A stretch of 58,755 bases of DNA from Bacillota bacterium. GTDB lineage: Bacteria > Bacillota > Sulfobacillia > Sulfobacillales > Sulfobacillaceae. Under the pieces are notes generated by a model. It was not told the DNA's origin. It did no database searches and saw nothing but the letters and a program-made list of their open reading frames with translations. Below are positions 1 to 9,846 of the stretch, piece by piece. Numbering within the stretch: position 1 is the first letter of the stretch; every line of letters begins with the position of its first letter. Location of the stretch: NCBI GenBank assembly GCA_021797515.1, contig JAJZZP010000111.1, positions 1 to 58,755 of the forward strand, in the 5' to 3' direction. Both the position numbers and the translations under genes were made by a program.

Positions 1-333
1 ACATCGTCGCAGTCACCGTCTCTATTAAGCCATCCCACGTTGCTTCACAGATCCTCACTCGCCCTTCTCCGACTACCTCACACCCAAAATGGCAGGATAG
101 TCCTGCCCATGGGTAAAGATTAGGGTCCTCACACAGGGATTTTCGGCCGAGCCTGCGACCTAGCATGCCGCGGGTTTGAAGCCACGGAAAGCCTGGCAAT
201 ATTAAGAAAATTATCGAGAGAGATCGCTGGTGTTCACATAACCGGGATTGCGATATCAAGCTCATGATCAAACCATTTATTGGCGATAGGCTGCTAACCC
301 TGATCTTTTAGTTTCGATGACCGTTACCGACTG
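1..333. other. left-edge stretch without a recognised gene
   Basis: I see no convincing reading frame, RNA gene or repeat here. It lies downstream of prkA on the minus strand, and whatever gene flanks it starts outside the window. Confidence 0.5.
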
Positions 334-365
334 CCCCCTCTCGTAGGAACTCCTACGAGAGGGGG
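334..365 (-). terminator. strong hairpin at the 3' end of prkA
   Basis: A perfect 15-bp inverted repeat (CCCCCTCTCGTAGGA and its complement) is separated by only two bases and lies about 20 bp beyond the prkA stop. No long T-run follows on the minus strand, and the plus side has only GTTTAGG. It may therefore work in both directions or mainly protect the mRNA 3' end. Confidence 0.7.
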
Positions 366-385
366 GTTTAGGTTATAGGGCGGCT

Positions 386-2287
386 TTAATTGGTCAGCAG
401 ATATCCGACATAATCAAGCAATTCTTGGGAACAATAGTCGCAATACCCCATTTCTTCAACTAATCGCCGCTTGACTTCGGTGACACGGTTCTTTTGCTGA
501 TCATTGAGAACTTTGGTCGACGTGGTAACTTTTACCAGATTGGCTACGTCGGCAAACAGTTTCTTTTCGATCGCTTCCTTCATTTTGGGATGGGCGTCCC
601 ATTTGAGCGATTGACCCCGCCGAGCCATTGCACCCGATTTGTTGACCATCTCCTGACGAAAGGCCGTAGCTGCTGCGTCAGAAATGCCCAGAGATTTCTC
701 CAAACTTTGTAAGGTCTTTTCGTTGGGTTCCACCTCTTCCCCGGTAATGGGATCCTTTACCGTGGTGTGCATGATGCGGGCTTCGGCATGCTCCAAGTAA
801 TTATCGTAAAGCAATTGGGCAGCATCCTGAAAAGAGTCCACAAAGGCACGCTGTATCTCGTTTTTTGCCGCTTCATCATATAACTCATGGGTGGCTTTCA
901 ATGATTCTAGCAAATCCTGGTTTTTGACCTGGGTGATGTGCTGTTCAAAGCTTTCTTTTATCGCCCGCAACATCGCCGTCGGCGTCACGCAAGGCTCAGA
1001 TTCGCTAGCCATGGCGTAAGACAGCGCATCTAAAATGTGGCGAGGGGAAATGCCTTGAAATCCTTCGCCATCGCTACGTGCTTGCAGGCGCACCCGCTGA
1101 ATTTCGCGTTGTTGCACGTCAGGCAGTTCTTCGCCATCGTAGAGTACCAGTTTTTCTTTAATGGAGAACTTGGCATCATGTTTCAGCCTAGTACCGATAC
1201 CAAACATTGCGGCAACTTTTAGGGTGTTGGGCGCAATGTGTTTGGAACCGTCAGCAGTGGTCAAGTTCATCATTTTTTGATAGGTGCGGATTTCTTGAGT
1301 CACTGTAAGATTGTAAGGCACTTTAACCAGCAATACCCGATTATGCAAGGCTTCATAGGCTTTGTTGGAGATGAAGCGCTCAAATTCGTTTTCGTTGGTG
1401 TGGGCGATAATGGCCTCATCGGCGTCAAACAGCCCAAACCGGCCAACCTTTATTTTACGTTCTTGAGCCAAAGTTAATAGACCATGCAAGAAATCGGGCT
1501 GCGCTTTAAGCATCTCAATAAATTCCATGATGCCGCGATTTGCTGCGTTGAAGGCTCCATCAAATCGATAGGCTCGTGGATCAGATTCTGACCCATAACG
1601 GGAAATAGTGGACAAATCCATGCTCCCCACTAGTTCACTAATGTCCTGAACTTTGCTGTCAGATGGGGCAAAAGTTCCGATGCCGATGCGACGAGATTCC
1701 GATATTAGCACGCGTTTCACCGGAACTGATTCCAGTTTGCCTTGATACTCGTGATCGATGGTCCACTGGCAAAAAGGACAGAGATCTCCCTCAATGGTCA
1801 CCCCGGTGTTTTGCATAAACTCGATCCGGGCGGATTCGGGAAGCAGATGCAAGGGCTCTTCTTGTTGAGGGCAAAAACTAATGGCGTAAAGGGCCCCGAT
1901 TTCAGTGCGAGAATATTCCTCTAAACCTTTTTTGATGATAGAGGTGATGGTAGACTTGCCGGTACCGGGACTGCCCATCATCAGGAGGATACGACGGCGA
2001 ATGTCCATACCTCGGGCTGCAGCGGCGAAGTATTCGACAATTTCGTTGATGGTTTCGTCAATGCCAAATAGCTCGCGGCTAAAAAAATTATACTGAGGGG
2101 TACTGCGATTTTCCGGTTTTTCGGTACCATGGGACATGATCATCCGATAAATGCGTGCATGGGATAAGTCGGCCACGGAAGGGTTTTCTTGTACCTTCTG
2201 CAGATAGTCGGTAAAATTTCCCTCCCAATTCCAAACCCCAGTTGGCGGTTGATGCTGGGCTAACCAACTGGTATCAAAGCGTGCCAT
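386..2287 (-). CDS. prkA: PrkA family serine protein kinase / AAA+ protein
   Basis: This 633-aa protein matches the usual PrkA length. A P-loop GSPGTGKST at about residues 105-113 lies in the N-terminal AAA+ domain (about 20-380), and the C-terminal part is the PrkA domain. In Bacillus, PrkA is a sporulation-associated protein with reported kinase or protease activity. The ATG at 2287 was chosen because AGGAGGT precedes it; a reading-frame extension to 2383 overlaps spoVR and has no such site. Only one base separates the spoVR stop from this start, and the ribosome site is built from the last spoVR codons, so translation is very likely coupled. It is the third gene of yhbH-spoVR-prkA. Confidence 0.95.
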   Translation of the reverse strand: MARFDTSWLAQHQPPTGVWNWEGNFTDYLQKVQENPSVADLSHARIYRMIMSHGTEKPENRSTPQYNFFSRELFGIDETINEIVEYFAAAARGMDIRRRILLMMGSPGTGKSTITSIIKKGLEEYSRTEIGALYAISFCPQQEEPLHLLPESARIEFMQNTGVTIEGDLCPFCQWTIDHEYQGKLESVPVKRVLISESRRIGIGTFAPSDSKVQDISELVGSMDLSTISRYGSESDPRAYRFDGAFNAANRGIMEFIEMLKAQPDFLHGLLTLAQERKIKVGRFGLFDADEAIIAHTNENEFERFISNKAYEALHNRVLLVKVPYNLTVTQEIRTYQKMMNLTTADGSKHIAPNTLKVAAMFGIGTRLKHDAKFSIKEKLVLYDGEELPDVQQREIQRVRLQARSDGEGFQGISPRHILDALSYAMASESEPCVTPTAMLRAIKESFEQHITQVKNQDLLESLKATHELYDEAAKNEIQRAFVDSFQDAAQLLYDNYLEHAEARIMHTTVKDPITGEEVEPNEKTLQSLEKSLGISDAAATAFRQEMVNKSGAMARRGQSLKWDAHPKMKEAIEKKLFADVANLVKVTTSTKVLNDQQKNRVTEVKRRLVEEMGYCDYCSQELLDYVGYLLTN

Positions 2288-2288
2288 A

Positions 2289-3632
2289 TTAAGACCTCCT
2301 TCGCCAGTCGGCTTCATGTCCATACCAGGTATGGTGCGATGAAACGAGTTTGACATCGCCTCCCCAAAGATAGGCAATGGCATTGACCACGTCCTGGGTG
2401 TAGTCTAAATGCAGCGGTTTACTTCCGTTGTAGGCCAAGTCCAGACTATGGCTCAAAGCATCGATGGCCGTAACAAAAATTTCGGGCATGTCAGGGACGA
2501 AAACCTTTTGCACGTCACGCAATAAGTCGTCAATGGGGTAATACTCTGTTCCTCGGTCCGGGTCTTGGCTATCGACAGGACGGTCTATCGGCCAAAGTTG
2601 CTTGTTTTGGGCAAGTTTTACTAATTCCGGCGTGATCCACTGATTCACCCATTGTCGGTCGGTATGGTCGGCAACGATTTCAAAACATGTTTCCAGCCCG
2701 TGAAGTTCGAAAATTAGTTCCCATAAGGTCCAGCCAAAATAATAAGGATTAAAAAAGTGCTGATGCTGTGTGACCATGGCATGCATTCGCATCGCTTCGA
2801 TATGGTCTTGCTCATCCCACTGGGTAAAGGCTCGGGTGAGTCTGACATGCCAAAAAGTGGCCCATCCTTCGTTCATATATTTGGTTTCTGCCTGGGGGCG
2901 AAAATATAGCATTTCGTCCCGGATCATCCGCAAGGCGGTGCGCTCTTCGTCGGCAAGATGTCCATAGTCGGCGATGATCGCCAGAATGTCGTGCGTATTA
3001 GGCCAGACCCGGTAATTAGGTGTATAGCTCGCGTCATCTTTTAACTCACTGTCGTCTTTTCGATAGAGTTCTTTCACCCAATCAAATGAGCGGGTGGGCC
3101 GTAAGTTCGGTTCGGGCCTTGTGCGCAATTGTGGCGCTCGATAGTAGGGGTCCACGAGTTGATGCAACGTATGGGCAGCGTCAATGAGTTTCTCGACTCG
3201 TGCGAAACTCTGATGACGATGCAGATCTTCGAGCCACGAGGCATGTTCCCCAAACCAAAGTCCAATGTGAGGACGGCGTACAGCGCTTAAAAAATGATTG
3301 CGGGCAAAAAAGTCTGTATGACCCAACACATGCGCTACCACCAATACGTTATAGGCATCGGCGTTTTTGATGAGCAGATAGGCAAGTGCCGGGTCGCTAT
3401 TGATTACCAGCTCATAAATGCGGCCCATACCGTGTTCATCGCGCTGCTTGGCCATCCAATAACGTTCACCATGTGTCCAGTGGCGATAACGGCCGGGTGC
3501 AAAATATGAGGACAGGGTATATATTTCTTCGTCTGGGACCAGATGAAAGTCTGTGGCTAGCGGTTCTAACGCATTATCACGCGCGAGGTCAACCATTTCC
3601 TGAACCCAGCTATCCAGTGTTCCATGGACCAC
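2289..3632 (-). CDS. spoVR: SpoVR family protein (spore cortex / stress)
   Basis: The predicted 447-aa cytosolic protein matches the SpoVR/YcgB family along its length, with the aromatic N-terminal segment (YFAPGRYRHWTHGERYW) and the PYYFGW region. SpoVR is needed for normal spore cortex in Bacillus; its biochemical role is unknown. Two nearby GTG codons could start it: 3641, or 3632, which has GGAGGT seven bases upstream and is preferred. It sits 39 bp after yhbH and one base before prkA, so the three form one operon. The co-occurrence of YhbH, SpoVR and PrkA is widely conserved, although the order varies. Confidence 0.93.
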   Translation of the reverse strand: MVHGTLDSWVQEMVDLARDNALEPLATDFHLVPDEEIYTLSSYFAPGRYRHWTHGERYWMAKQRDEHGMGRIYELVINSDPALAYLLIKNADAYNVLVVAHVLGHTDFFARNHFLSAVRRPHIGLWFGEHASWLEDLHRHQSFARVEKLIDAAHTLHQLVDPYYRAPQLRTRPEPNLRPTRSFDWVKELYRKDDSELKDDASYTPNYRVWPNTHDILAIIADYGHLADEERTALRMIRDEMLYFRPQAETKYMNEGWATFWHVRLTRAFTQWDEQDHIEAMRMHAMVTQHQHFFNPYYFGWTLWELIFELHGLETCFEIVADHTDRQWVNQWITPELVKLAQNKQLWPIDRPVDSQDPDRGTEYYPIDDLLRDVQKVFVPDMPEIFVTAIDALSHSLDLAYNGSKPLHLDYTQDVVNAIAYLWGGDVKLVSSHHTWYGHEADWRRRS

Positions 3633-3671
3633 GATGACCACCTCCAGGTCCTTTTAGGAGAACAATTGGTA

Positions 3672-4709
3672 TCATGTGTTGTTGCCGACTATAGTGCGTA
3701 TGGCTGGAAGCACATCTTCTTTGCCGTCTATTCGCGCCATCCTCATAGCAGGGTGAAACTGGCCATTGATGTGGGCGCTGTGATGGAGGACTGTCCATAG
3801 CGGCGAGTCGCCGCGATATCCTTCAATCTCGAAATATCCTAGTAGGGATGCCGTGCTTAATATTGTCCGAATGGTGTCGGCTAGGTTCGGATCAGAACGA
3901 GGCCAAATATCTCCATCCGAAAAATGCAGCAGGTAGCGATTAAAATCGTGTATCGGGTACTCTTGGTCCCACAAGTCAACAATTGCTCGATAGGTGGACC
4001 CGATGGCAGTGCCTCCGGTAATTTCTCGATTGAAAAAATCGTTTTCATCCACCGCTACTGGCACTGTGGTGTGAAGAAAATATCGAATTTCGGACGCCCC
4101 GTATTGTTTTCTAATCCACTGCACCAGCCACCAGGCAGCAGCTTTGGAAAGATATCGTTTGCTTTCATCCATGGAACCTGATGCATCGCGCACCAATGTG
4201 ATGACTGCAGACGTTACCGGTTTATGATAGGTTTTCCAGGTGCGATAGCGTAAGTCGTCCTCGGTTAAATAGTCGCGCCCTTCTTTAGCAGCTTGGTAAA
4301 GGCTGCGCCGTTTGTCAACGTTTGCCAAAGGCCCATGAATGGTAACATCGTCATAGCGATCTTCTTCACTTTGGAGAATGCCCCCCGCCTTATCCTCCAA
4401 ACGGGGAAGTTTCAAATCTTCCAGCAGGAGATCCATGATTTCTTCCGTCGTTAGCTCGATCCATACCACGTCATCATTGTCACCGTGGCCGGGTCCAGTT
4501 CCCGAACCTTGACCCGACTCGGTTTCTGGTTGATAGCGAAAATCCGGTTCCTCAAGTTTCTTTACCGCCATGCGGATCCGTTGGTTTGGAGCGGAACCCA
4601 TGACAGCCTCATGGGTGACTAATTCCGGTAACCGGTCTTTAATGGCCCGGTTGAGCTTGCGAAGATACCATTGACGATCAAGTTCGCCTTTTTGGTTATG
4701 AAGGTTCAT
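3672..4709 (-). CDS. yhbH: YhbH / DUF444 family protein with VWA domain
   Basis: This 345-aa protein begins with the DUF444-like segment (QWYLRKLNRAIKDRLPEL). A glycine-rich linker lies around residues 66-78, and a von Willebrand A domain carries the metal-site motif DASGSM at 175-180. YhbH proteins are always found with PrkA and SpoVR and are sporulation or stress associated; the molecular activity is unknown. The ATG at 4709 was chosen because GGAGGG lies six bases upstream; an in-frame start at 4727 has no such site. It is the first gene of the operon, divergent from glycerate kinase, so its promoter must lie in the 4.71-5.06 kb gap. Confidence 0.92.
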   Translation of the reverse strand: MNLHNQKGELDRQWYLRKLNRAIKDRLPELVTHEAVMGSAPNQRIRMAVKKLEEPDFRYQPETESGQGSGTGPGHGDNDDVVWIELTTEEIMDLLLEDLKLPRLEDKAGGILQSEEDRYDDVTIHGPLANVDKRRSLYQAAKEGRDYLTEDDLRYRTWKTYHKPVTSAVITLVRDASGSMDESKRYLSKAAAWWLVQWIRKQYGASEIRYFLHTTVPVAVDENDFFNREITGGTAIGSTYRAIVDLWDQEYPIHDFNRYLLHFSDGDIWPRSDPNLADTIRTILSTASLLGYFEIEGYRGDSPLWTVLHHSAHINGQFHPAMRMARIDGKEDVLPAIRTIVGNNT

Positions 4710-5060
4710 CTTTATCCCTCCGTCCACAACACGAGAACCTGCGCCGGGAACAACCTAGTGGAAGGAGAAATCAGGCAATCACCTGCTTCAAACTACCCGC
4801 AGTATATCACGGATCAGACAATTCCGACAGTAATAACGTGGGTATTAATCGGCGGTTTAGGGCCTAATTTAGCGCTTTACAATAGATGGGGTACCAATTG
4901 CTCAGGCAATCCCTGTGATACGCTCTACATCCAGATATTTCTAATTGCCAAACCATTGCCTATACGGACCATAATGCGGTTTCTCGTGCTATCATCTAGG
5001 TACTACTTCATGCTGGTTTGCTGATGTTCAATTCTTTCGGGAAGGAGGGAACCGCACAGC
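4710..5060. promoter_or_regulatory. divergent intergenic region between yhbH and glxK
   Basis: This 350-bp AT-richer gap carries the start signals for both flanking units. On the plus strand a possible promoter is TTGCCA (4945-4950) and CATAAT (4970-4975), with a rather long 19-bp spacer, ahead of glxK. I could not assign a convincing minus-strand promoter; a sporulation sigma factor site would be expected by analogy with Bacillus but is not evident. An open frame crossing the gap on the plus strand has no ribosome site and no family resemblance. Confidence 0.35.
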
Positions 5061-6188
5061 ATGCAAATCCTGATAGCACCAGACTCTTTCAAAGGATCGC
5101 TCTCAGCACAAGCTGTAGCTAATGCGTTAATGCGCGGGCTAGCTCGTGTGCTTCCCGAAAGTTCGGTGCGAATTCAGCCGATGGCTGATGGTGGCGAGGG
5201 AACAGCAGCCGTGGTAGAGCAATTAGGAGGTATCCGCGTTCCTGCTCCGACTACGACAATTTACGGACAGCCCACCGAAGGATATTGGATCCGTTGGGAA
5301 CGAACGGCAGTCGTGGAGGCGGCAGTCGGGTCTCGGTTTGTGCCGATTGACAGGCGTCAGTTCAGCGGGGAACATACGACCAGTCTCGGTACGGGCCTGT
5401 TGATTGCTCACGCTCTAGCGGACCCGGGGATTGATAGGGTCATTGTAGCATTGGGCGGAACCGGATCAACAGATGGAGGCATGGGCCTATTATCAGCTCT
5501 TGGTGCACGGTTCGAAGATAGCCATGGCCGGGTTCTAGAGCCTTTTGGCGACAATTTGGAACATGTAGAGAAATATAGCGCCCCGCATCTGACCAAACCG
5601 TTGACGGGAATTTATGACGTTCAGGTGCCATTGGTAGGGCATCGGGGAGCAGTAGCTCAGTTTGGGATTCAAAAAGGCATTGCGCCAGATCACGTGGATC
5701 GGATCAATGCAGCAATGTCGCAGTATGCGCACAGGGTCCAGTCGCAGCAAAATGAAGACTGGATCGACAATCTGGGTGCGGGGTCAGCTGGCGGCATGGG
5801 TTTTGGCATTTTAGCAGCTGGTGGGTACCTTGAATCCGGGGCTGAAACTATTTCTCGCTGGTGCAAGCTTGATGAACAAATTCAAGCGGCCGATTGGATC
5901 GTGACCGGCGAAGGACGTATCGACCGCCAAACTTTGGAAGGAAAGGTTGTAGGCACAGTGGCGCGCCATGCGGAGTATTACCACAAACCAGTGGTGGCTG
6001 TGGTAGGGAGTCGCACTGATGATTTGCACGAACTTCACCAAGCGGGGCTGACTTTGGTGATGCCATTAGCGACAGGACCCATGACGCTTCAGGACGAAAT
6101 GGCGAACACTCCACAATTGTTGTCGTTGCTGGGTGAGGAATTGGGATGGCTGATGAAAACCCTGAATCACACTGGCGATCTCGGGTAA
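5061..6188 (+). CDS. glxK: glycerate kinase (GlxK/GarK type)
   Basis: This 375-aa protein belongs to the glycerate kinase family 1, which phosphorylates D-glycerate to 2-phosphoglycerate with ATP. The N-terminal APDSFKGSLSA motif, MADGGEGT near residue 42 and LGGTGSTDGGMG near 135 are family hallmarks. GGAGG ends 13 bases before the ATG. The gene stands alone and converges with the SWIM/SNF2 pair, five bases separating the stop codons. It would feed glycerate or photorespiration-like intermediates into lower glycolysis. Length is normal and I see no defects. Confidence 0.93.
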   Translation: MQILIAPDSFKGSLSAQAVANALMRGLARVLPESSVRIQPMADGGEGTAAVVEQLGGIRVPAPTTTIYGQPTEGYWIRWERTAVVEAAVGSRFVPIDRRQFSGEHTTSLGTGLLIAHALADPGIDRVIVALGGTGSTDGGMGLLSALGARFEDSHGRVLEPFGDNLEHVEKYSAPHLTKPLTGIYDVQVPLVGHRGAVAQFGIQKGIAPDHVDRINAAMSQYAHRVQSQQNEDWIDNLGAGSAGGMGFGILAAGGYLESGAETISRWCKLDEQIQAADWIVTGEGRIDRQTLEGKVVGTVARHAEYYHKPVVAVVGSRTDDLHELHQAGLTLVMPLATGPMTLQDEMANTPQLLSLLGEELGWLMKTLNHTGDLG

Positions 6189-6193
6189 GTGTT

Positions 6194-6994
6194 CTACGGT
6201 TGGCGGCTCCGCGAGGGTTTCCCGCGAGATCGTTTGCTTTCAGTCTGAAGATCCGGATCTTCACTCTCCTGCATCGAAATGCCAAATAAATCCGAAAGGT
6301 CATCGGTCTCGATGACGCGAGCACTCTTATGCGTGGATTTTTGCAGCAATGCCTCGGTTCGCTCCGTCACTGCCCGGGCAACGAGATCATTCACATCCAA
6401 ACCGCGCAACTCAAAAAACAGTGCCGGACTATCGTCTAATCTGACGCCGACGCCATAAAGCGCTGCAGCTACATGTTTACACATTAAGGCCCAGTCTGGG
6501 CAATTGCACTTCAACGAAATTTCTTTGGGACTGGGGAATAGGCCTTTCCCGTGCGCGGTAAACAATTCCGCGAGTGGTCTTGGAAATTTACCATCCAGCA
6601 ATTCTTGCAAAGATCCGATGGCCCCTTGACAGGACGTAATGATCGCCGCCCAGATTTGAAAGTTGAGCGGCGCAATAGTAATATCAATTTGGTACGGCTT
6701 TTGTTGGCTGCCTTGTACCAACGCTTGGATCCTACCCGGTTGAAGATGCAAGTCTAAAACTGCGCCGTGCCGAACATAACTGCGGCCACGCCCAATCCGA
6801 TTGGCATAGTCGGAATAGCTTTCCAAGTTATCATTCCACGCTTTGCCCCACCAGGTACGAGCAAGTTGTCGGCCGCCAATAATGACAGGAGCCACTTGCG
6901 GATTTTTCTTTTTAAGCGTGTCCAAGCTTGATTGGGCACGAGCTCGTTTGTCGGCTACCCTTACGTATTTCGGGAATCCATAATCATACGACAT
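6194..6994 (-). CDS. SWIM zinc-finger protein (YwqB-like)
   Basis: The 266-aa protein carries a SWIM finger with C163, C165, C172 and H174 (KCNCPDWALMCKH), a fold that binds zinc and probably DNA or protein. The N-terminal YGFPKYVRVADKRARA segment is typical of the family. It lies 20 bp behind the SNF2 helicase gene, the same pairing as Bacillus ywqA/ywqB, so the two products probably act together in DNA repair or recombination (inference). The ATG at 6994 follows a GGTGAGGT site; an upstream in-frame GTG at 7009 is less likely. The C-terminal 50 residues are charged and probably disordered. Confidence 0.88.
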   Translation of the reverse strand: MSYDYGFPKYVRVADKRARAQSSLDTLKKKNPQVAPVIIGGRQLARTWWGKAWNDNLESYSDYANRIGRGRSYVRHGAVLDLHLQPGRIQALVQGSQQKPYQIDITIAPLNFQIWAAIITSCQGAIGSLQELLDGKFPRPLAELFTAHGKGLFPSPKEISLKCNCPDWALMCKHVAAALYGVGVRLDDSPALFFELRGLDVNDLVARAVTERTEALLQKSTHKSARVIETDDLSDLFGISMQESEDPDLQTESKRSRGKPSRSRQP

Positions 6995-7014
6995 CTTGGT
7001 TGACCTCACCTATT

Positions 7015-9690
7015 TCATATTGTTAACCGGAACAAATTGATGAGTTCTTCGTTGCCTAACTCGGCAAGCCACGTTGTTTGCAAATCTGGAACGATGTCTT
7101 CGGCTAATTGAATTTTTTCTGCAATCATCTGATCGATCTTCTCTTCAATTGTACCTCGCGTAATAAATTTGTGTACCACCACTTTCTTTTTCTGTCCAAT
7201 TCTGAACGCCCGGTCTGTAGCTTGATTTTCCACCGCAGGATTCCACCAGCGGTCAAAATGAATTACGTGGTTGGCGGCAGTCAGATTTAACCCAACTCCG
7301 CCGGCCTTAATGGATGCAACCATAAACGGCACATATTCAGACCCTTGAAATTGGGTGACCAGTCCTTTGCGTTTGGCTACTGGGGTGTTCCCATGCAAAA
7401 CCAGGCCAGGATGAAGAAACACGGTTTCCAGAAACTCGCGCAGTGGTTCCGTGATTTCTTTGAATTGGGTAAATACCAACACCCGCTCGTGTTTTTCATG
7501 GATTGTTTGGCAGATCTCACCGAGACGGAGGAATTTCCCGCTTTCTTGGGGATCGAAGTCGGTTTGCCCTAAATATTGATCGGGATGGTTGCAAATTTGC
7601 TTGAATTTCATTAGTGAAGCCAAAATCATTCCTTTGCGTTGTATTTCTTCCATCTGGGATTCAAGTTTGGTCCGAATTTCTTGCACTAAGTTGGCGTACA
7701 GTGCGGCCTGTTTTTTGGTTAGAGAAGCGAAAGTTTTCATTTCGATTTTATCCGGCAAATCGGAAATGACCGTAGGATCGGTTTTCAATCGGCGCAAAAT
7801 AAAAGGACTTACCACTTGTTTCAAGGGGGCATATCTTTTGGGGCTCTGCTTTAATTGTTTGGTAAAGTGGCTGAATTCTGCGGCCGTTCCCAGGAGCCCT
7901 CGGTTTAAAAAGTCGAACAGGGACCAGAGGTCCGAAAGACGGTTTTCTATTGGAGTGCCCGTCATTGCAATTTTATAAGCCGCTTGGATGCGTTTGGCTA
8001 TTCGAGTTTGTTTGGCTCCCGGATTTTTAATCGCCTGAGCTTCGTCCAAAATCAAGACGTTCCAAAACACGTTCATCAGCCAGTCATATCGTGACAACAT
8101 AGCATAGGTTGTCATAACAAGATCATATTCATCCAAATGTTTTTCGATAGCGGAACTGTTGGGAAAAGACGGATGGAGCACTGCGCATCGCAAGGATGGA
8201 GCGAATTTGTCGATTTCGTCAAGCCAATTGCCAATGAGTGAGGCGGGGATTACCAACAAGGTTTTCTCATGGGTTTGCTGTTGTTGGTAATGTAGTAAAG
8301 CAATAACTTGGACAGTCTTACCGAGGCCCATATCATCTGCGAGGCATGCGCCCAGCCCCATTTGTTTCATCATTAGCAACCAAGCCAGGCCGGCTTTTTG
8401 ATAATCGCGTAGGTGGGCGTGAAAAGTTGCGCCTAGATCTAGACGATGATCTACGGGTTGAGGATGGACTAATTGTGCCACCACCGTCTTGAGCCACTGA
8501 CCATGATTCACTTCAACTTCGCACACATTGTCGGAACTGTTGACAAGTTCAGAGGAATTCAAGGGCAAACGCATTGCATCGATGAGGGTAATCTCCGAGT
8601 GTGACAATTTGTATGCCTGTTCATACGCGGCAAGTAACGCTTGTAATTTATGGTGGTCGACTTCTACCCATTTGCCCTTGATGAGGGCAAGTCCTTCGGC
8701 TTCATCTAAGAGTCGTTTGAGTTCTTCCAGAGTCACGGTCTGGTTCCCGATTGAAAGTTGCACATTAAAATCTATTAACGCATCAAAGCCTAAATGAGAG
8801 GGGATCTTATCCCCAATGTTAATGGCAATTCGCACGGCGTTAGATGACGTCCTCCACCATTTGGGAATGCGGCAGAGAATTCCAGCTTCTTCATATAAGG
8901 GAACTTCCCGAAGAAAGGTATAAGCTTCATCGGAAGTTAACCGAAGAGGATGAAAAATCTCGCCGGACTCAATCAATCCCGCAATAAATTGGCTATTGGC
9001 TGAGGCTTTGCTTACGGTGGCGAGAAGCTCCATGAGTTTTTGTTGATACCCTTGGTATTCCACCAATGCATTTTTTAAAGGGAAATGACGCGATTTGTCG
9101 GCTTTGGGTTCTTCTGAGGAATATGTGGCCAAAAAGGCGAACGGATATTTCTCATCTTTGCTTTCCACCAGATGAAAAAACACCCGTCCCACAGGATGTT
9201 TATTAATGTGGTGGGTCGTGAGAAACTCTTCTACGCTGCCGGAATAGGATTGAATCGCTGTGGCAAATATGTAGCACAAGTGGTTCCAGATGTTTTGCAA
9301 CCATTGAGAAGTCAAAAATTCTGAGCCTTCAAGGTAAGGTGCCGAATCCATGAGGCGCTGAGTCAGATCGTCATCGAGATCGATCTGTACCGATGCGCGC
9401 AATTGTTCGAGGTCGGGAGTGCGAGCCACGGCTTCAAAGAATTCATCGGAGATCTGAATTAGAAACTGCAACGAGTCTGATAGCGGTAAATTGCGAGGAA
9501 CTGATTGGAGTTCAAAGAAGAACCAGTCAGGATTTTGTTGGAATTTTACATGGAGTTCATTTTGAATCTGCGTTAGTTCCATACTTAGGGATGGCTCGCT
9601 TTCTCGCCAATCGAGGTCAAACCCATCCGCGGTAATTGCCACAACCAATTCGTAGGAGGTGTCGATATTTTTGAATTGCACTGCAGGCAT
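7015..9690 (-). CDS. SNF2/RapA-type DEAD-like helicase
   Basis: This 891-aa protein has an N-terminal SNF2-associated domain (about 1-400) followed by a full Swi2/Snf2 ATPase core. Walker A is DDMGLGKT (452-459) and motif II is DEAQ (549-552). TGTPIENRLSDLW, the Snf2-specific NHPDQ, VLVFTQF and the GGVGLNLTAA...DRAFRIGQ motifs follow in order. Such proteins translocate on double-stranded DNA and remodel bound proteins. It is first in a two-gene unit with the SWIM protein. The ATG at 9690 has AAAGG directly against it; a GTG three codons in would have better spacing. Confidence 0.93.
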   Translation of the reverse strand: MPAVQFKNIDTSYELVVAITADGFDLDWRESEPSLSMELTQIQNELHVKFQQNPDWFFFELQSVPRNLPLSDSLQFLIQISDEFFEAVARTPDLEQLRASVQIDLDDDLTQRLMDSAPYLEGSEFLTSQWLQNIWNHLCYIFATAIQSYSGSVEEFLTTHHINKHPVGRVFFHLVESKDEKYPFAFLATYSSEEPKADKSRHFPLKNALVEYQGYQQKLMELLATVSKASANSQFIAGLIESGEIFHPLRLTSDEAYTFLREVPLYEEAGILCRIPKWWRTSSNAVRIAINIGDKIPSHLGFDALIDFNVQLSIGNQTVTLEELKRLLDEAEGLALIKGKWVEVDHHKLQALLAAYEQAYKLSHSEITLIDAMRLPLNSSELVNSSDNVCEVEVNHGQWLKTVVAQLVHPQPVDHRLDLGATFHAHLRDYQKAGLAWLLMMKQMGLGACLADDMGLGKTVQVIALLHYQQQQTHEKTLLVIPASLIGNWLDEIDKFAPSLRCAVLHPSFPNSSAIEKHLDEYDLVMTTYAMLSRYDWLMNVFWNVLILDEAQAIKNPGAKQTRIAKRIQAAYKIAMTGTPIENRLSDLWSLFDFLNRGLLGTAAEFSHFTKQLKQSPKRYAPLKQVVSPFILRRLKTDPTVISDLPDKIEMKTFASLTKKQAALYANLVQEIRTKLESQMEEIQRKGMILASLMKFKQICNHPDQYLGQTDFDPQESGKFLRLGEICQTIHEKHERVLVFTQFKEITEPLREFLETVFLHPGLVLHGNTPVAKRKGLVTQFQGSEYVPFMVASIKAGGVGLNLTAANHVIHFDRWWNPAVENQATDRAFRIGQKKKVVVHKFITRGTIEEKIDQMIAEKIQLAEDIVPDLQTTWLAELGNEELINLFRLTI

Positions 9691-9753
9691 CCTTTCGGTT
9701 TGGGATGATGAAGCAAAAAAATATTAGCTGCATAAAGGCAACAGAAGAATCTT

Positions 9754-9801
9754 AATGGATCGCCACGTTCAACTCAAGTACGTGGCCCTCGCTAATCCAT
9801 T
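9754..9801. repeat. imperfect inverted repeat upstream of the helicase gene
   Basis: AATGGAT (9754-9760) pairs with ATCCATT (9795-9801), and CCACGT (9763-9768) with ACGTGG (9780-9785). It may be an operator or a cruciform left by a mobile element, as insertion debris starts just to its right. Confidence 0.4.
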
Positions 9802-9846
9802 GGGGTTTACAGAGTTTTTTGAGATATTATCCATTGATGATCGCGT

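Noticed and set aside
4671..5024. 117-codon plus-strand frame across the yhbH/glxK gap
   Set aside because: No ribosome site, no family resemblance, antisense to the yhbH start and filling an intergenic regulatory gap.
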